From NCBI GenBank assembly GCA_023446865.1, contig JAEXPL010000235.1, forward strand, positions 1-5,726: a stretch of 5,726 bases of DNA, given 5' to 3'. Below the pieces are notes generated by a model. That model searched no databases. It worked only from the letters and a program-made list of their open reading frames with translations, and was not told where the DNA came from. Every line of letters starts with the position of its first letter. Position 1 is the first letter of the stretch. This document shows, in pieces, positions 1 to 5,458 of the stretch. This stretch comes from Verrucomicrobiota bacterium. GTDB taxonomy: Bacteria > Verrucomicrobiota > Verrucomicrobiia > Opitutales > Opitutaceae. Both the position numbers and the translations under genes were made by a program.

Positions 1-9
1 ATCCTGCAT
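1..9 (-). CDS. Probable start of the next operon gene (partial, product unknown)
   Basis: Only the first codons are visible. On the minus strand a purine-rich GGGAGGGAAA (25-16) precedes an in-frame GTG (15-13), ACG, ATG (9-7), CAG, GAT to the window edge. GGAGG lies 4 bases before the GTG and 10 before the ATG, so either could be the start; the ATG is given here. The same frame is open back to another ATG at 156-154, 7 bases after the batB stop. The intervening 49 codons are arginine- and proline-rich and overlap repeat-like DNA, so that longer form is less attractive. After batB, Bat operons often continue with a TPR protein (BatC) or BatD, but nothing here identifies the product. Confidence 0.4.
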
Positions 10-163
10 CGTCACTTTCCCTCCCAGCACCACCGCTCCCTCTGAAGGGCCACGGCGGCACCGCCGTTTTCCGCCCCTATGGGACGACTGTGGTCGGAGA
101 CCGGACCTACTTGGCGCGGCGGGAGCGAGGAAAGGCGAACTGCGACGGTTGGCCATGGCGGGA
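10..163. other. Spacer after batB with repeat fragments
   Basis: This stretch separates batB from the likely next gene. It carries inverted-orientation pieces of a sequence also found near 2573-2617: CTGAAGGG (42-49) and CCAGCACCACC (24-34), the latter an exact reverse complement of 2607-2617. A short CCGGARA-type fragment sits at 95-105. A compact hairpin CGGCGG-CA-CCGCCG (53-66) is followed by TTTT on the plus strand only. No independent gene is supported. Confidence 0.5.
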
Positions 164-1189
164 TCAGGCTGCTCCGCCCTGGCGGCGGAGGTCGCGCGGC
201 TTGGGCGTGATGGGAAAGTCGCGCCAGTAGCTCAGGAGCAGCAGCAGCAGAGCGGGAGCAAGGAACCACTGGAACCGTTCGCCGAGGCGAATGTTCTTCC
301 GCTCCAGCATCGCGCCTTGTTTGCCACGTTCGACGGTCTGCTGGAGCAGTGCGGGCAGGTCGAGCCAGCCGGAAGCCTCGGCGTAGGCGCCATTGGTGGC
401 GGAGGCGAGTTGCTTGAGCGTGGTGGGGTTGAGCTTCGACATGACCACGGCGCCGCGCTCGTCCTTCACGAAGCCGCCGTCCTTGCCCGGGATGACCGAG
501 CCGGCCTCGGTGCCGACCCCGAGCGTGACCACGCGGATACCGCGTTGCTTGACCGTCTCGAGCTGACTGCGCCAGTCCTCGGTGAGCGCTTCGCCGTCGC
601 TGAGGACGATGAGGTAACGATCGGCGCCGGCCTCGTTGGAGAACGCCTCGAGCGCGGCCTTGAGCAAGCGCGCATAGTCGGTGCCGCCCTCGGGCAGATA
701 GTCGGGGGTCAGCGCGGGAAGAAACTCGCGGAGCACCTCGTAGTCCGGGCTGAGCGGGCATTGGAGAAACGCCGTGCCGGAGAAGACCAGCAGGCCCACG
801 CGCTCGCCCTTGAGGCGGTCGAGCAGGCTTTCGACCAGAAGCCGGGCGCGTTCGAGGCGCGTGGGCTTCACGTCGGCGGCGAGCATGCTGCGGGAAAGAT
901 CGAGCGCGATGAGGACCTCGCGGGACTGGTCGAAGACGCGCTCCTCGATCTTGCCCCATTGCGGGCGGGCGAGGGCGACGATCAGCAGCGCCAAACCACA
1001 CCAGAGGCACCAGCGGGCGGGAGGCCGCGCGCCGTGGTGGCTGGGGGCGAGGCCGCCCGGGCCGGCCCAGAGGCGGCGAATACCGGGCCACGATTCGGCC
1101 GCAGCGGCGGTGCGTCGCAGACTGTCGGCGACAGCGAGCAGGGCCGGGAGCAGGAGCAGCCAGAGAAGGTGCGGAGCGGCGAAGGTCAT
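164..1189 (-). CDS. batB: BatB-type membrane VWA-domain protein
   Basis: A 341-residue inner-membrane protein with a periplasmic von Willebrand factor A domain, second of the BatA/BatB pair. Two N-terminal hydrophobic segments (about 6-22 and 62-75) are followed by the family's ALARPQW junction, then the VWA domain, and a C-terminal membrane helix (about 306-320). The metal-ion-dependent adhesion site looks complete: D97-L-S99-R-S101, T170 in GGTDY and D198 in LSDGE. The segment VVMSKLNPTTLKQLA (about 248-262) resembles the end of BatB VWA domains. The ATG at 1189 was chosen because the first membrane segment follows directly. There is no Shine-Dalgarno sequence before it: a heptanucleotide repeat occupies the upstream bases. 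The ATG overlaps, as ATGA, the stop of an open frame crossing the spacer. The role in Bat operons is stress or envelope related, with the mechanism unsettled. Confidence 0.88.
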   Translation of the reverse strand: MTFAAPHLLWLLLLPALLAVADSLRRTAAAAESWPGIRRLWAGPGGLAPSHHGARPPARWCLWCGLALLIVALARPQWGKIEERVFDQSREVLIALDLSRSMLAADVKPTRLERARLLVESLLDRLKGERVGLLVFSGTAFLQCPLSPDYEVLREFLPALTPDYLPEGGTDYARLLKAALEAFSNEAGADRYLIVLSDGEALTEDWRSQLETVKQRGIRVVTLGVGTEAGSVIPGKDGGFVKDERGAVVMSKLNPTTLKQLASATNGAYAEASGWLDLPALLQQTVERGKQGAMLERKNIRLGERFQWFLAPALLLLLLSYWRDFPITPKPRDLRRQGGAA

Positions 1190-1224
1190 CGGGAAACCGG
1201 AGACCGGAGAGCGGAAACCGGAGA
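1190..1224. repeat. CCGGARA heptanucleotide repeat abutting the batB start
   Basis: Five consecutive 7-base units on the plus strand, CGGGAAA (1190-1196), CCGGAGA (1197-1203), CCGGAGA (1204-1210), GCGGAAA (1211-1217) and CCGGAGA (1218-1224), fill the 35 bases directly before the batB ATG. In the batB mRNA they read as TYTCCGG, pyrimidine-rich and without a ribosome-binding site. The same heptamer family occurs inside moxR (4651-4681). Confidence 0.85.
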
Positions 1225-1226
1225 GG

Positions 1227-1400
1227 CGAAGGTGCCGTAGAGCGGCCCGTCAAGGCGAGGGGGGCGTGGTGGGCGCGAAACGGAAGCGAGCGCGGAGCCC
1301 ATGACCCGCTTGGGGGCAAGCGGGTCCACCCGCAAGCGTGAGAAGAAAGAGGGGTGTGGCTGGCTAGGTTGCGGGTGGACCGCGTTGCCCCCAACGCGGT
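1227..1400. repeat. 174-bp spacer repeat, copy 1, with inverted hairpin pair
   Basis: This copy aligns without net gaps to 2567-2740 at a constant offset of 1340. The best conserved part is 1304-1400 (97 bp). Hairpin L has arms ACCCGCTTG and CAAGCGGGT (1304-1312, 1317-1325) around GGGG. An outer stem pairs CCACCCGCAA (1326-1335) with TTGCGGGTGG (1369-1378). Hairpin R has arms ACCGCGTTG and CAACGCGGT (1379-1387, 1392-1400) around CCCC. The reverse complement of R is the same unit as L except that CGC/GCG in the arms is swapped for GCG/CGC, which keeps all pairs. The centre (1339-1368) is not conserved. The layout recalls REP/BIME-type palindromic elements. Confidence 0.85.
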
Positions 1401-1433
1401 TGGACGCGAGAGAGGGAGTGGCCGGGGCGTGGT

Positions 1434-2495
1434 TCATCGCGCGACCTCCAATCCAGCGGAAGCCGGGACGGGCTGAAGCGCCGCCCTACGACCGGAGAAG
1501 GGCCAGCGGACGGCGAGGGCGGCGGCGGCGAGGAGGACCGCGGCCGGCACGACGAACCACTCGAAGAGTTCCTCGGTGAGCAGGTAGGACTTGGCCTGAA
1601 ACTCGATCTTCTGGGCGCGGTCGATCGCGCGGAACGCGGCCTCGATGGTGCCGGAGTCGGTGGCGCGGAAGAACTCGGCGTTGGTGTCGCGCGCAATCGC
1701 CTGCAGGGTGGGTTCGTCGGTTTCCGTATAAGTGGGTCGGGTACCGCGGCGGCGGCCTTCCTGGTCGAAGACCGGCGCGTTGACCCAGCCGGTGCGACCG
1801 GCGCCGATGGTGTAGACGGGAATGCCGCGTCCCTTGGCGATGGCGGCGGACTGCTGCGGGGTGAGCGCGCCCTTGTTGTTCACGCCGTCGGTCAGGAGGA
1901 CGATGAAGGCGCCGAGGCGTTTGCCGGCCTGTTCGCGTTTCGCCTGCTCGAGTCGGGTGAGCGCGACGCCGAGACCGTCGCCGATCGCCGTGCCGTCCTC
2001 GATGAGACCGATCTTGAGGCGTTCGGCCTGACGGCGGAGCCAGTCGTGGTCGAAGGTGAGGGGCGAGAGCGTGTAGGCGCGGCCGGCGAAGACGACGAGG
2101 CCGATGCGGTCGTTGGGGCGCTTCGCGATGAAGGCGTCGAGTACGGGCCGCAACGCGTCGAGGCGGTTCATGCGAGTACCGCCACGTTCATAGTCCTCGG
2201 ACATCATCGAACCGGAGACGTCGATTGCGAGGACGAGGTCGTAGCCCTCCTTCCGCTCCTCCTGGCGCTGGCGGACAAACTGCGGACGGGCGAGGGCGAC
2301 GATGACGAGGGCAAGGCCGATGGAGGCGAGGGCGAGCGGCCAACGGCTCACGACGAGGTGACTGCCGCGCTGCCACGCGCCGGCAAACGGCACGACGAGC
2401 ACGTCGGCGCCGCGGCGCGAGCGCAGCCACCAGAGCAGCGGCAGCACGCCGAGGAGCCAGAGCCAATGCGGGGAATGGAGGGTGAAGTCCGACAT
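1434..2495 (-). CDS. batA: BatA-type membrane VWA-domain protein
   Basis: A 353-residue inner-membrane VWA protein. Hydrophobic segments at about 11-24 and 52-69 precede the ALARPQ junction. The VWA domain then runs from about 85 to 295, and a C-terminal membrane helix lies at about 313-329. The MIDAS is intact: D92-V-S94-G-S96, T169 in DGTAIG and D203 in LLTDGVNN. The stretch from TDEPTLQAIA through FFRATD (about 259-280) matches the usual end of BatA VWA domains and separates it from the BatB-like paralogue downstream. Membrane topology places the VWA domain in the periplasm. The ATG at 2495 sits 3 bases after a TGA that ends the open frame crossing the upstream gap; no strong Shine-Dalgarno sequence is seen, so coupling to upstream translation is plausible. 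The stop overlaps a downstream ATG as ATGA. Confidence 0.9.
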   Translation of the reverse strand: MSDFTLHSPHWLWLLGVLPLLWWLRSRRGADVLVVPFAGAWQRGSHLVVSRWPLALASIGLALVIVALARPQFVRQRQEERKEGYDLVLAIDVSGSMMSEDYERGGTRMNRLDALRPVLDAFIAKRPNDRIGLVVFAGRAYTLSPLTFDHDWLRRQAERLKIGLIEDGTAIGDGLGVALTRLEQAKREQAGKRLGAFIVLLTDGVNNKGALTPQQSAAIAKGRGIPVYTIGAGRTGWVNAPVFDQEGRRRGTRPTYTETDEPTLQAIARDTNAEFFRATDSGTIEAAFRAIDRAQKIEFQAKSYLLTEELFEWFVVPAAVLLAAAALAVRWPFSGRRAALQPVPASAGLEVAR

Positions 2496-2546
2496 CGGTC
2501 AGGCGGCGACGGCGACGAGGTGAGCGGACACGGAGCCCGGAAGGCG

Positions 2547-2571
2547 ACAGAAGGAAACGAAGGGAACGAAG
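2547..2571 (-). repeat. Inverted 25-mer, left copy (TTCGTTYCC type)
   Basis: On the minus strand this reads as two TTCGTTYCC-like nonamers followed by TTCTGT. It matches the plus-strand sequence at 2854-2878 at 22 of 25 positions, so the two form inverted termini around 282 bases that contain the 174-bp repeat. Its right end overlaps the first five bases of that repeat. Confidence 0.7.
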
Positions 2572-2740
2572 ACCTCGTAGGTCGTCCCTTCAGGGCGACG
2601 AACTGGGGTGGTGCTGGAACCGGGTGCGATTGCGGAGCACGCGACCCGCTTGGGGGCAAGCGGGTCCACCCGCAGGCGCGAGGGAGTGTGTGGGGGGGGG
2701 CAGCTCGCTTGCGGGTGGACCGCGTTGCCCCCAACGCGGT
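2567..2740. repeat. 174-bp spacer repeat, copy 2, with inverted hairpin pair
   Basis: This copy is collinear with 1227-1400. Both 22-base hairpins are identical to copy 1: L at 2644-2665 (loop GGGG) and R at 2719-2740 (loop CCCC). The outer stem pairs CCACCCGCA (2666-2674) with the matching bases before 2718. The central 30 bases (2679-2708) differ in sequence from copy 1 but have exactly the same length, and contain a run of nine G (2692-2700). At 2584-2597 a further small hairpin, CCC-TTCA-GGG extended by one bulge, can form. Confidence 0.85.
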
Positions 2741-2853
2741 CGAGGGCACGAGCGGGCTGGCCAGCGGTGAGCGGACGACCGGTGAGGTGGCGGAAGTCTG
2801 CCAGTGCGGGCTGAAACACCGCACCACGTGCAGGCGTGCCGGCTGGGCTCGGC

Positions 2854-2878
2854 CTTCGTTCGCTTCGTAGCCTTCTGT
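2854..2878 (+). repeat. Inverted 25-mer, right copy (TTCGTTYCC type)
   Basis: This is the plus-strand partner of 2547-2571, with three mismatches. It begins 19 bases beyond the DUF58 stop codon. No target-site duplication is evident outside the pair. Confidence 0.7.
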
Positions 2879-2896
2879 GAAATCGGGTCGCGGTGT

Positions 2897-3799
2897 TCAT
2901 GCGGCCATGCGGGCGCGGAAGTAGCGGACGACGGCGTCGAGCAGGTCGTCCTGGGTGCTCACGACGAGACGGGCGAGGGGATCGGGCTGGAGCTGGCGCA
3001 GGGCCTCGTCGCGCTCGGCCTGCCAGGCGGCGTGCTGGGCGCGCTCGGCGGCGTTGCGCGGCGAGAGCACGACGATGCGGCCGGCGAGCGGGTCGTAGGC
3101 ACCGAACGGCGCGGCGTCGGGCAGGGCGCGGTCCCACGGGTCGTCGACGCGGAAGCACATCGGCTGGTAGCGGCGGCGGATCACGGCCCAGCCGTCGGGC
3201 GTGGGGCGCGGCGGGAAGTCGCCAAGCCAGAGCAGCACGCTGTGGCGTGGCGCGGCGCGGGCGATGAACTCCCAGGGAACTGGAACCGTGGTGCGACCGT
3301 CGAGCGCCGGCGCCGGACGGCCGAGCAGACCGGCCGCCATGTGCATGATCTGGCTGCGTCCGCGCACAGGCGGTGAGAGGTGATGGCCGTCGGGCGTGAC
3401 GTGCACGAGGCCGACGCGGTCGCGGTTGACAGCACCGAGCAACGCGATGAGGCCGGCGAGCTCGAGCAGCGCCTCGCGCTTGGTGCGACTGGCGGAGCCG
3501 AACTGCAGCGAGGGCGAATCCTCGAAGAGGATCAGGACGGTGACTTCGCGCTCCTCGACGAACTTCTTGCGGTAGGGCTCGCCGAGACGCGCGGTGACGT
3601 TCCAGTCGATGTCGCGCACGTCGTCGCCGAACGCGTACTTCACGACCTGGTCGAACTCCATGCCGCGCCCACGGAAGGTGGAGCGGTACTCGCCGCTGAG
3701 CACCGTTTCGACCGCATGCCGCACGCGCCACTCCAAGCGCCGCAGCGCCGCGAAGGATTGCGGGTTGCGGAGGGCGGTTGCAGTCGGATTGGGGTGCAT
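2897..3799 (-). CDS. DUF58 domain protein (short, soluble form)
   Basis: A 300-residue protein without membrane segments, the size of the short cytosolic DUF58 class that is nearly always encoded beside MoxR. The family signature is clear: SGEYRSTFRGRGMEF (35-49), YAFGDDVRDIDWNVTARLGEPY (55-76) and a VWA-like core beginning at about 87. The MIDAS-like site reads E93-D-S95-P-S97 followed by L-Q-F, so the usual leading Asp appears as Glu, which may weaken metal binding. It probably works with the MoxR ATPase and the BatA/BatB proteins; the biochemical role of the family is not established. The ATG at 3799 lies 15 bases after the preceding stop with no clear Shine-Dalgarno sequence. The conserved part starts near residue 15, so the start could be slightly different. 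Its stop overlaps a downstream ATG as ATGA. Confidence 0.9.
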   Translation of the reverse strand: MHPNPTATALRNPQSFAALRRLEWRVRHAVETVLSGEYRSTFRGRGMEFDQVVKYAFGDDVRDIDWNVTARLGEPYRKKFVEEREVTVLILFEDSPSLQFGSASRTKREALLELAGLIALLGAVNRDRVGLVHVTPDGHHLSPPVRGRSQIMHMAAGLLGRPAPALDGRTTVPVPWEFIARAAPRHSVLLWLGDFPPRPTPDGWAVIRRRYQPMCFRVDDPWDRALPDAAPFGAYDPLAGRIVVLSPRNAAERAQHAAWQAERDEALRQLQPDPLARLVVSTQDDLLDAVVRYFRARMAA

Positions 3800-3814
3800 A
3801 GACCGAGCTAGAAC

Positions 3815-4396
3815 TCAGTTCTCGTGAGCACGAGAATCGGGGGCGGCGGAGGCGGATTGAGTCTTCTCGCCAATAGCATTCTTAGGGACTTCGGGTTCGG
3901 TCTTCCACGTGCCCTTGACGAAGTGATCATGGAACACCGAGTAGCGGTCCTTCGCGGTGCCAAATCCTTCAACCGCGAATTGGGCCGATCGACCTTGGGG
4001 GGAAACTGAGAGAAAGATCAGGCCGAAGTAGTCTCGGCCAGCGTATGTACGCGCACTGCCGATCGAGAAGACGGTGTATCCTGATGGCAGATCCTCTCTG
4101 GTGAGAGGCACTACAACCTCCCCATTGCGAGCCGCGATCTTGGGCAACTCTCGAACCGCATACACCAGAAACCTCTCTCGGCTTGCTTGGGCCTGCTGGG
4201 AGTCAAGCTCACCATGATCGGTACAATCAATCGTTACACCGGTTGGTCCCGGACCAATGTAGCGGATTGGATCGGCTATAGAATTGAGCGTCCATCCGTC
4301 CTCCCAAGGAACTCGAAACTCTCCGGCCTCCAAGGATTGCGCGTGTGCTACTGAGATGAGACTGAGCAGCGCCATGAGAATGGAAGTCGTTTTCAT
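3815..4396 (-). CDS. Secreted protein of unknown function
   Basis: I do not recognise this 193-residue protein. It begins with a typical signal peptide: MKTT, a hydrophobic stretch (about 6-16) and an A17-H-A19 cleavage site before Gln20. A periplasmic or secreted location is therefore likely. The mature part has a single Cys (C58), alternating hydrophobic stretches that suggest beta structure (about 75-145), and a polar Ser/Ala/Glu-rich tail from 165. It starts 4 bases after the moxR stop (TGA ACCG ATG), with no clear Shine-Dalgarno sequence, so it looks co-transcribed and possibly coupled. Its base composition differs from its neighbours: 4201-4260 is 50% GC by hand count, against 70% for 5041-5100 in moxR. 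moxR and DUF58 genes are usually adjacent, so this gene looks like a later insertion. Confidence 0.8.
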   Translation of the reverse strand: MKTTSILMALLSLISVAHAQSLEAGEFRVPWEDGWTLNSIADPIRYIGPGPTGVTIDCTDHGELDSQQAQASRERFLVYAVRELPKIAARNGEVVVPLTREDLPSGYTVFSIGSARTYAGRDYFGLIFLSVSPQGRSAQFAVEGFGTAKDRYSVFHDHFVKGTWKTEPEVPKNAIGEKTQSASAAPDSRAHEN

Positions 4397-4400
4397 CGGT

Positions 4401-5399
4401 TCACGCCGCCGGGACCGGGACGGACTTGAGGAGGTCGCGGATGATGGCGTCGGGGGTGAGCTCCTCGGCTTCGGCTTCGTAGGTGAGGCCGAGGCGGTGG
4501 CGGAGGATGTCGGGGGCGAGTTCCTGCACCAGGGCGGGCGTCACGAAGTCCTGACCACGCATCCAGGCCAGCGCGCGGGCGGCCTGCAGAAGCGCCAAGG
4601 ACGCGCGGGGCGAGGCGCCGAAGGTGAGCTGGCGCTTCGCGCCGGGGGTTCCGGTCTCCGGTTTCCGGTTTCCGGTTTCCGAGGGCGCTCCGGCGAGTTC
4701 GCGGGTGCGGCGGACGAGGGCGAGGATGTAGCCCTGCACGGCGGGGGCGGCGTGGATGGCGTCGACCTGTTTGCGGAGCTCAAGGAGTTCGGCGCCGGTG
4801 GAGACGGGCTGCAGCTCGGGCTGGACGGTCACGGAACCCCAGCGGTCGAGCATGGAGCGCTCCGCGTCGGCGGTGGGGTAGTCGACGAGGAGTTTGAAGA
4901 GGAAGCGGTCGGTCTGCGCCTCGGGCAGCGGGTAGGTGCCTTCCTGCTCGATCGGATTCTGCGTCGCCATGACGAAGAACGGCGCGGGCAGCTGGTGCGA
5001 GGTGCCGCCGATGGTGACCTGGCGCTCCTGCATCGCCTCGAGGAGCGCGCTCTGGACCTTGGCGGGGGCGCGGTTGATCTCGTCGGCGAGGACGAGGTTG
5101 GCGAAGACGGGGCCCTTGTGGGTGGTGAACTGGCCGTCGCGCGGCTGGAAGACCATGGTGCCCACGACATCGGAGGGGAGCAGGTCGGGGGTGAACTGGA
5201 TGCGCTCGAACTGCACGCCCAGCGCGCGGCCGAGGCTGCGGACGAGGAGGGTCTTGGCGAGGCCGGGCATGCCCTCGAGGAGGACGTGGCCGTTGGCGAG
5301 GAGGGCGACGAGCAGGCGCTCGATCACCTGTTCCTGGCCGACGACGGCCTTGCCGATTTCTGTGCGCAGTTTCTGGGTCCAGAGTTGTCCGGGATTCAT
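4401..5399 (-). CDS. moxR: MoxR-family AAA+ ATPase
   Basis: A 332-residue cytosolic AAA+ ATPase of the MoxR family, thought to act as a chaperone or activator for VWA-domain partners. Walker A is GMPGLAKT (43-50) and Walker B is LVLADEIN (102-109). Sensor 1 is N148 in ATQNP, followed by IEQEGTYPLPEAQTDRF (150-166) with a conserved Arg165. Sensor 2 is R265 in GASPRAS. All catalytic motifs are intact and the length is normal for the family. One oddity is residues about 238-257: the segment SETGNRKPETGTPGAKR lies where the family normally has only a few residues between TRE and the GASPR motif. Its core is encoded by a heptanucleotide repeat (4651-4681). The gene is first in the operon; its ATG at 5399 lacks an obvious Shine-Dalgarno sequence but fits the family N-terminus. 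Confidence 0.95.
   Translation of the reverse strand: MNPGQLWTQKLRTEIGKAVVGQEQVIERLLVALLANGHVLLEGMPGLAKTLLVRSLGRALGVQFERIQFTPDLLPSDVVGTMVFQPRDGQFTTHKGPVFANLVLADEINRAPAKVQSALLEAMQERQVTIGGTSHQLPAPFFVMATQNPIEQEGTYPLPEAQTDRFLFKLLVDYPTADAERSMLDRWGSVTVQPELQPVSTGAELLELRKQVDAIHAAPAVQGYILALVRRTRELAGAPSETGNRKPETGTPGAKRQLTFGASPRASLALLQAARALAWMRGQDFVTPALVQELAPDILRHRLGLTYEAEAEELTPDAIIRDLLKSVPVPAA
4651..4681 (-). repeat. CCGGARA heptanucleotide repeat inside moxR
   Basis: On the plus strand the units are CCGGTCT (4651-4657), then CCGGTTT three times (4658-4678), then CCG. On the coding strand these read as GGAAACC-type units and encode about ten residues of the extra loop at 241-250 of MoxR. Three 7-base units make 21 bases, so changes by three units preserve the frame. 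This is the same heptamer family as 1190-1224, but in the opposite orientation relative to transcription. Confidence 0.9.
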
Positions 5400-5458
5400 G
5401 CGACGAAGGTTGCGGGCGATTCAGGCAGAATTGACCGCGAAGGGAATCCTAAGTTTCA
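5400..5458. promoter_or_regulatory. Divergent moxR / release-factor-like intergenic region
   Basis: These 59 bases separate two divergent start codons, so they, or the ends of the two genes, must hold promoters for both. I see no convincing pair of -35 and -10 boxes. TTGACC (5431-5436) lacks a good partner at the right distance. A weak purine stretch AAGGGA (5440-5445) lies 13 bases before the plus-strand ATG. A small inverted repeat ATTC-AGGCA-GAAT (5419-5431) is the only symmetric element. Confidence 0.35.

Larger units (their letters stand above)
1190..1433. other. batA-batB spacer built from repeats
   Basis: The 244-base spacer holds the heptamer array (1190-1224) and one copy of the 174-bp repeat (1227-1400). 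A minus-strand frame is open across it from ATG 1437-1435, which overlaps the batA stop as ATGA, to TGA 1188-1186, which overlaps the batB start as ATGA. The 83-residue translation is low-complexity, mostly encoded by repeat DNA, and resembles no family I know. It may serve only to carry ribosomes from batA to batB. Confidence 0.6.
2496..2896. other. Repeat-filled DUF58-batA gap with doubtful open frame
   Basis: About 400 bases with no recognisable gene. On the minus strand a 133-codon frame is open from ATG 2900-2898, overlapping the DUF58 stop as ATGA, to TGA 2501-2499, just before batA. Its product is rich in Arg, Pro and Ser and is largely encoded by repeats: the inverted 25-mers at 2547-2571 and 2854-2878, and the 174-bp repeat at 2567-2740. 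It has no membrane segment or known motif. In many related operons a small membrane protein gene of the DUF4381 type lies here. I see no trace of it, so this could be a decayed gene position, a translated linker, or plain spacer. Confidence 0.5.

Noticed and set aside
53..70. Hairpin followed by TTTT resembling an intrinsic terminator
   Set aside because: The T run is on the plus strand, whereas all genes here are transcribed on the minus strand. The stem is only 6 bp and no plus-strand gene ends nearby.
1190..1224. Regular short repeats as a possible CRISPR array
   Set aside because: The units are 7 bases in direct tandem without spacers, so this is a microsatellite-like array.
149..1240. 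Long plus-strand open frame opposite batB
   Set aside because: It is antisense to a gene with clear VWA motifs and its product is compositionally biased, without recognisable motifs. Long antisense frames are expected at this GC content.
1304..1400. Hairpin pair as a rho-independent terminator between batA and batB
   Set aside because: Neither strand has a U tract after the hairpins, and termination there would cut the operon. A structural or REP-like role fits better.
2046..2870. Plus-strand open frame opposite the batA N-terminus and the upstream gap
   Set aside because: It is antisense to batA for much of its length and otherwise reads repeat DNA.
5431..5458. TTGACC as a -35 box for the release-factor-like gene
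   Set aside because: At 17 bases downstream there is no -10-like hexamer; TCCTAA lies far too close.
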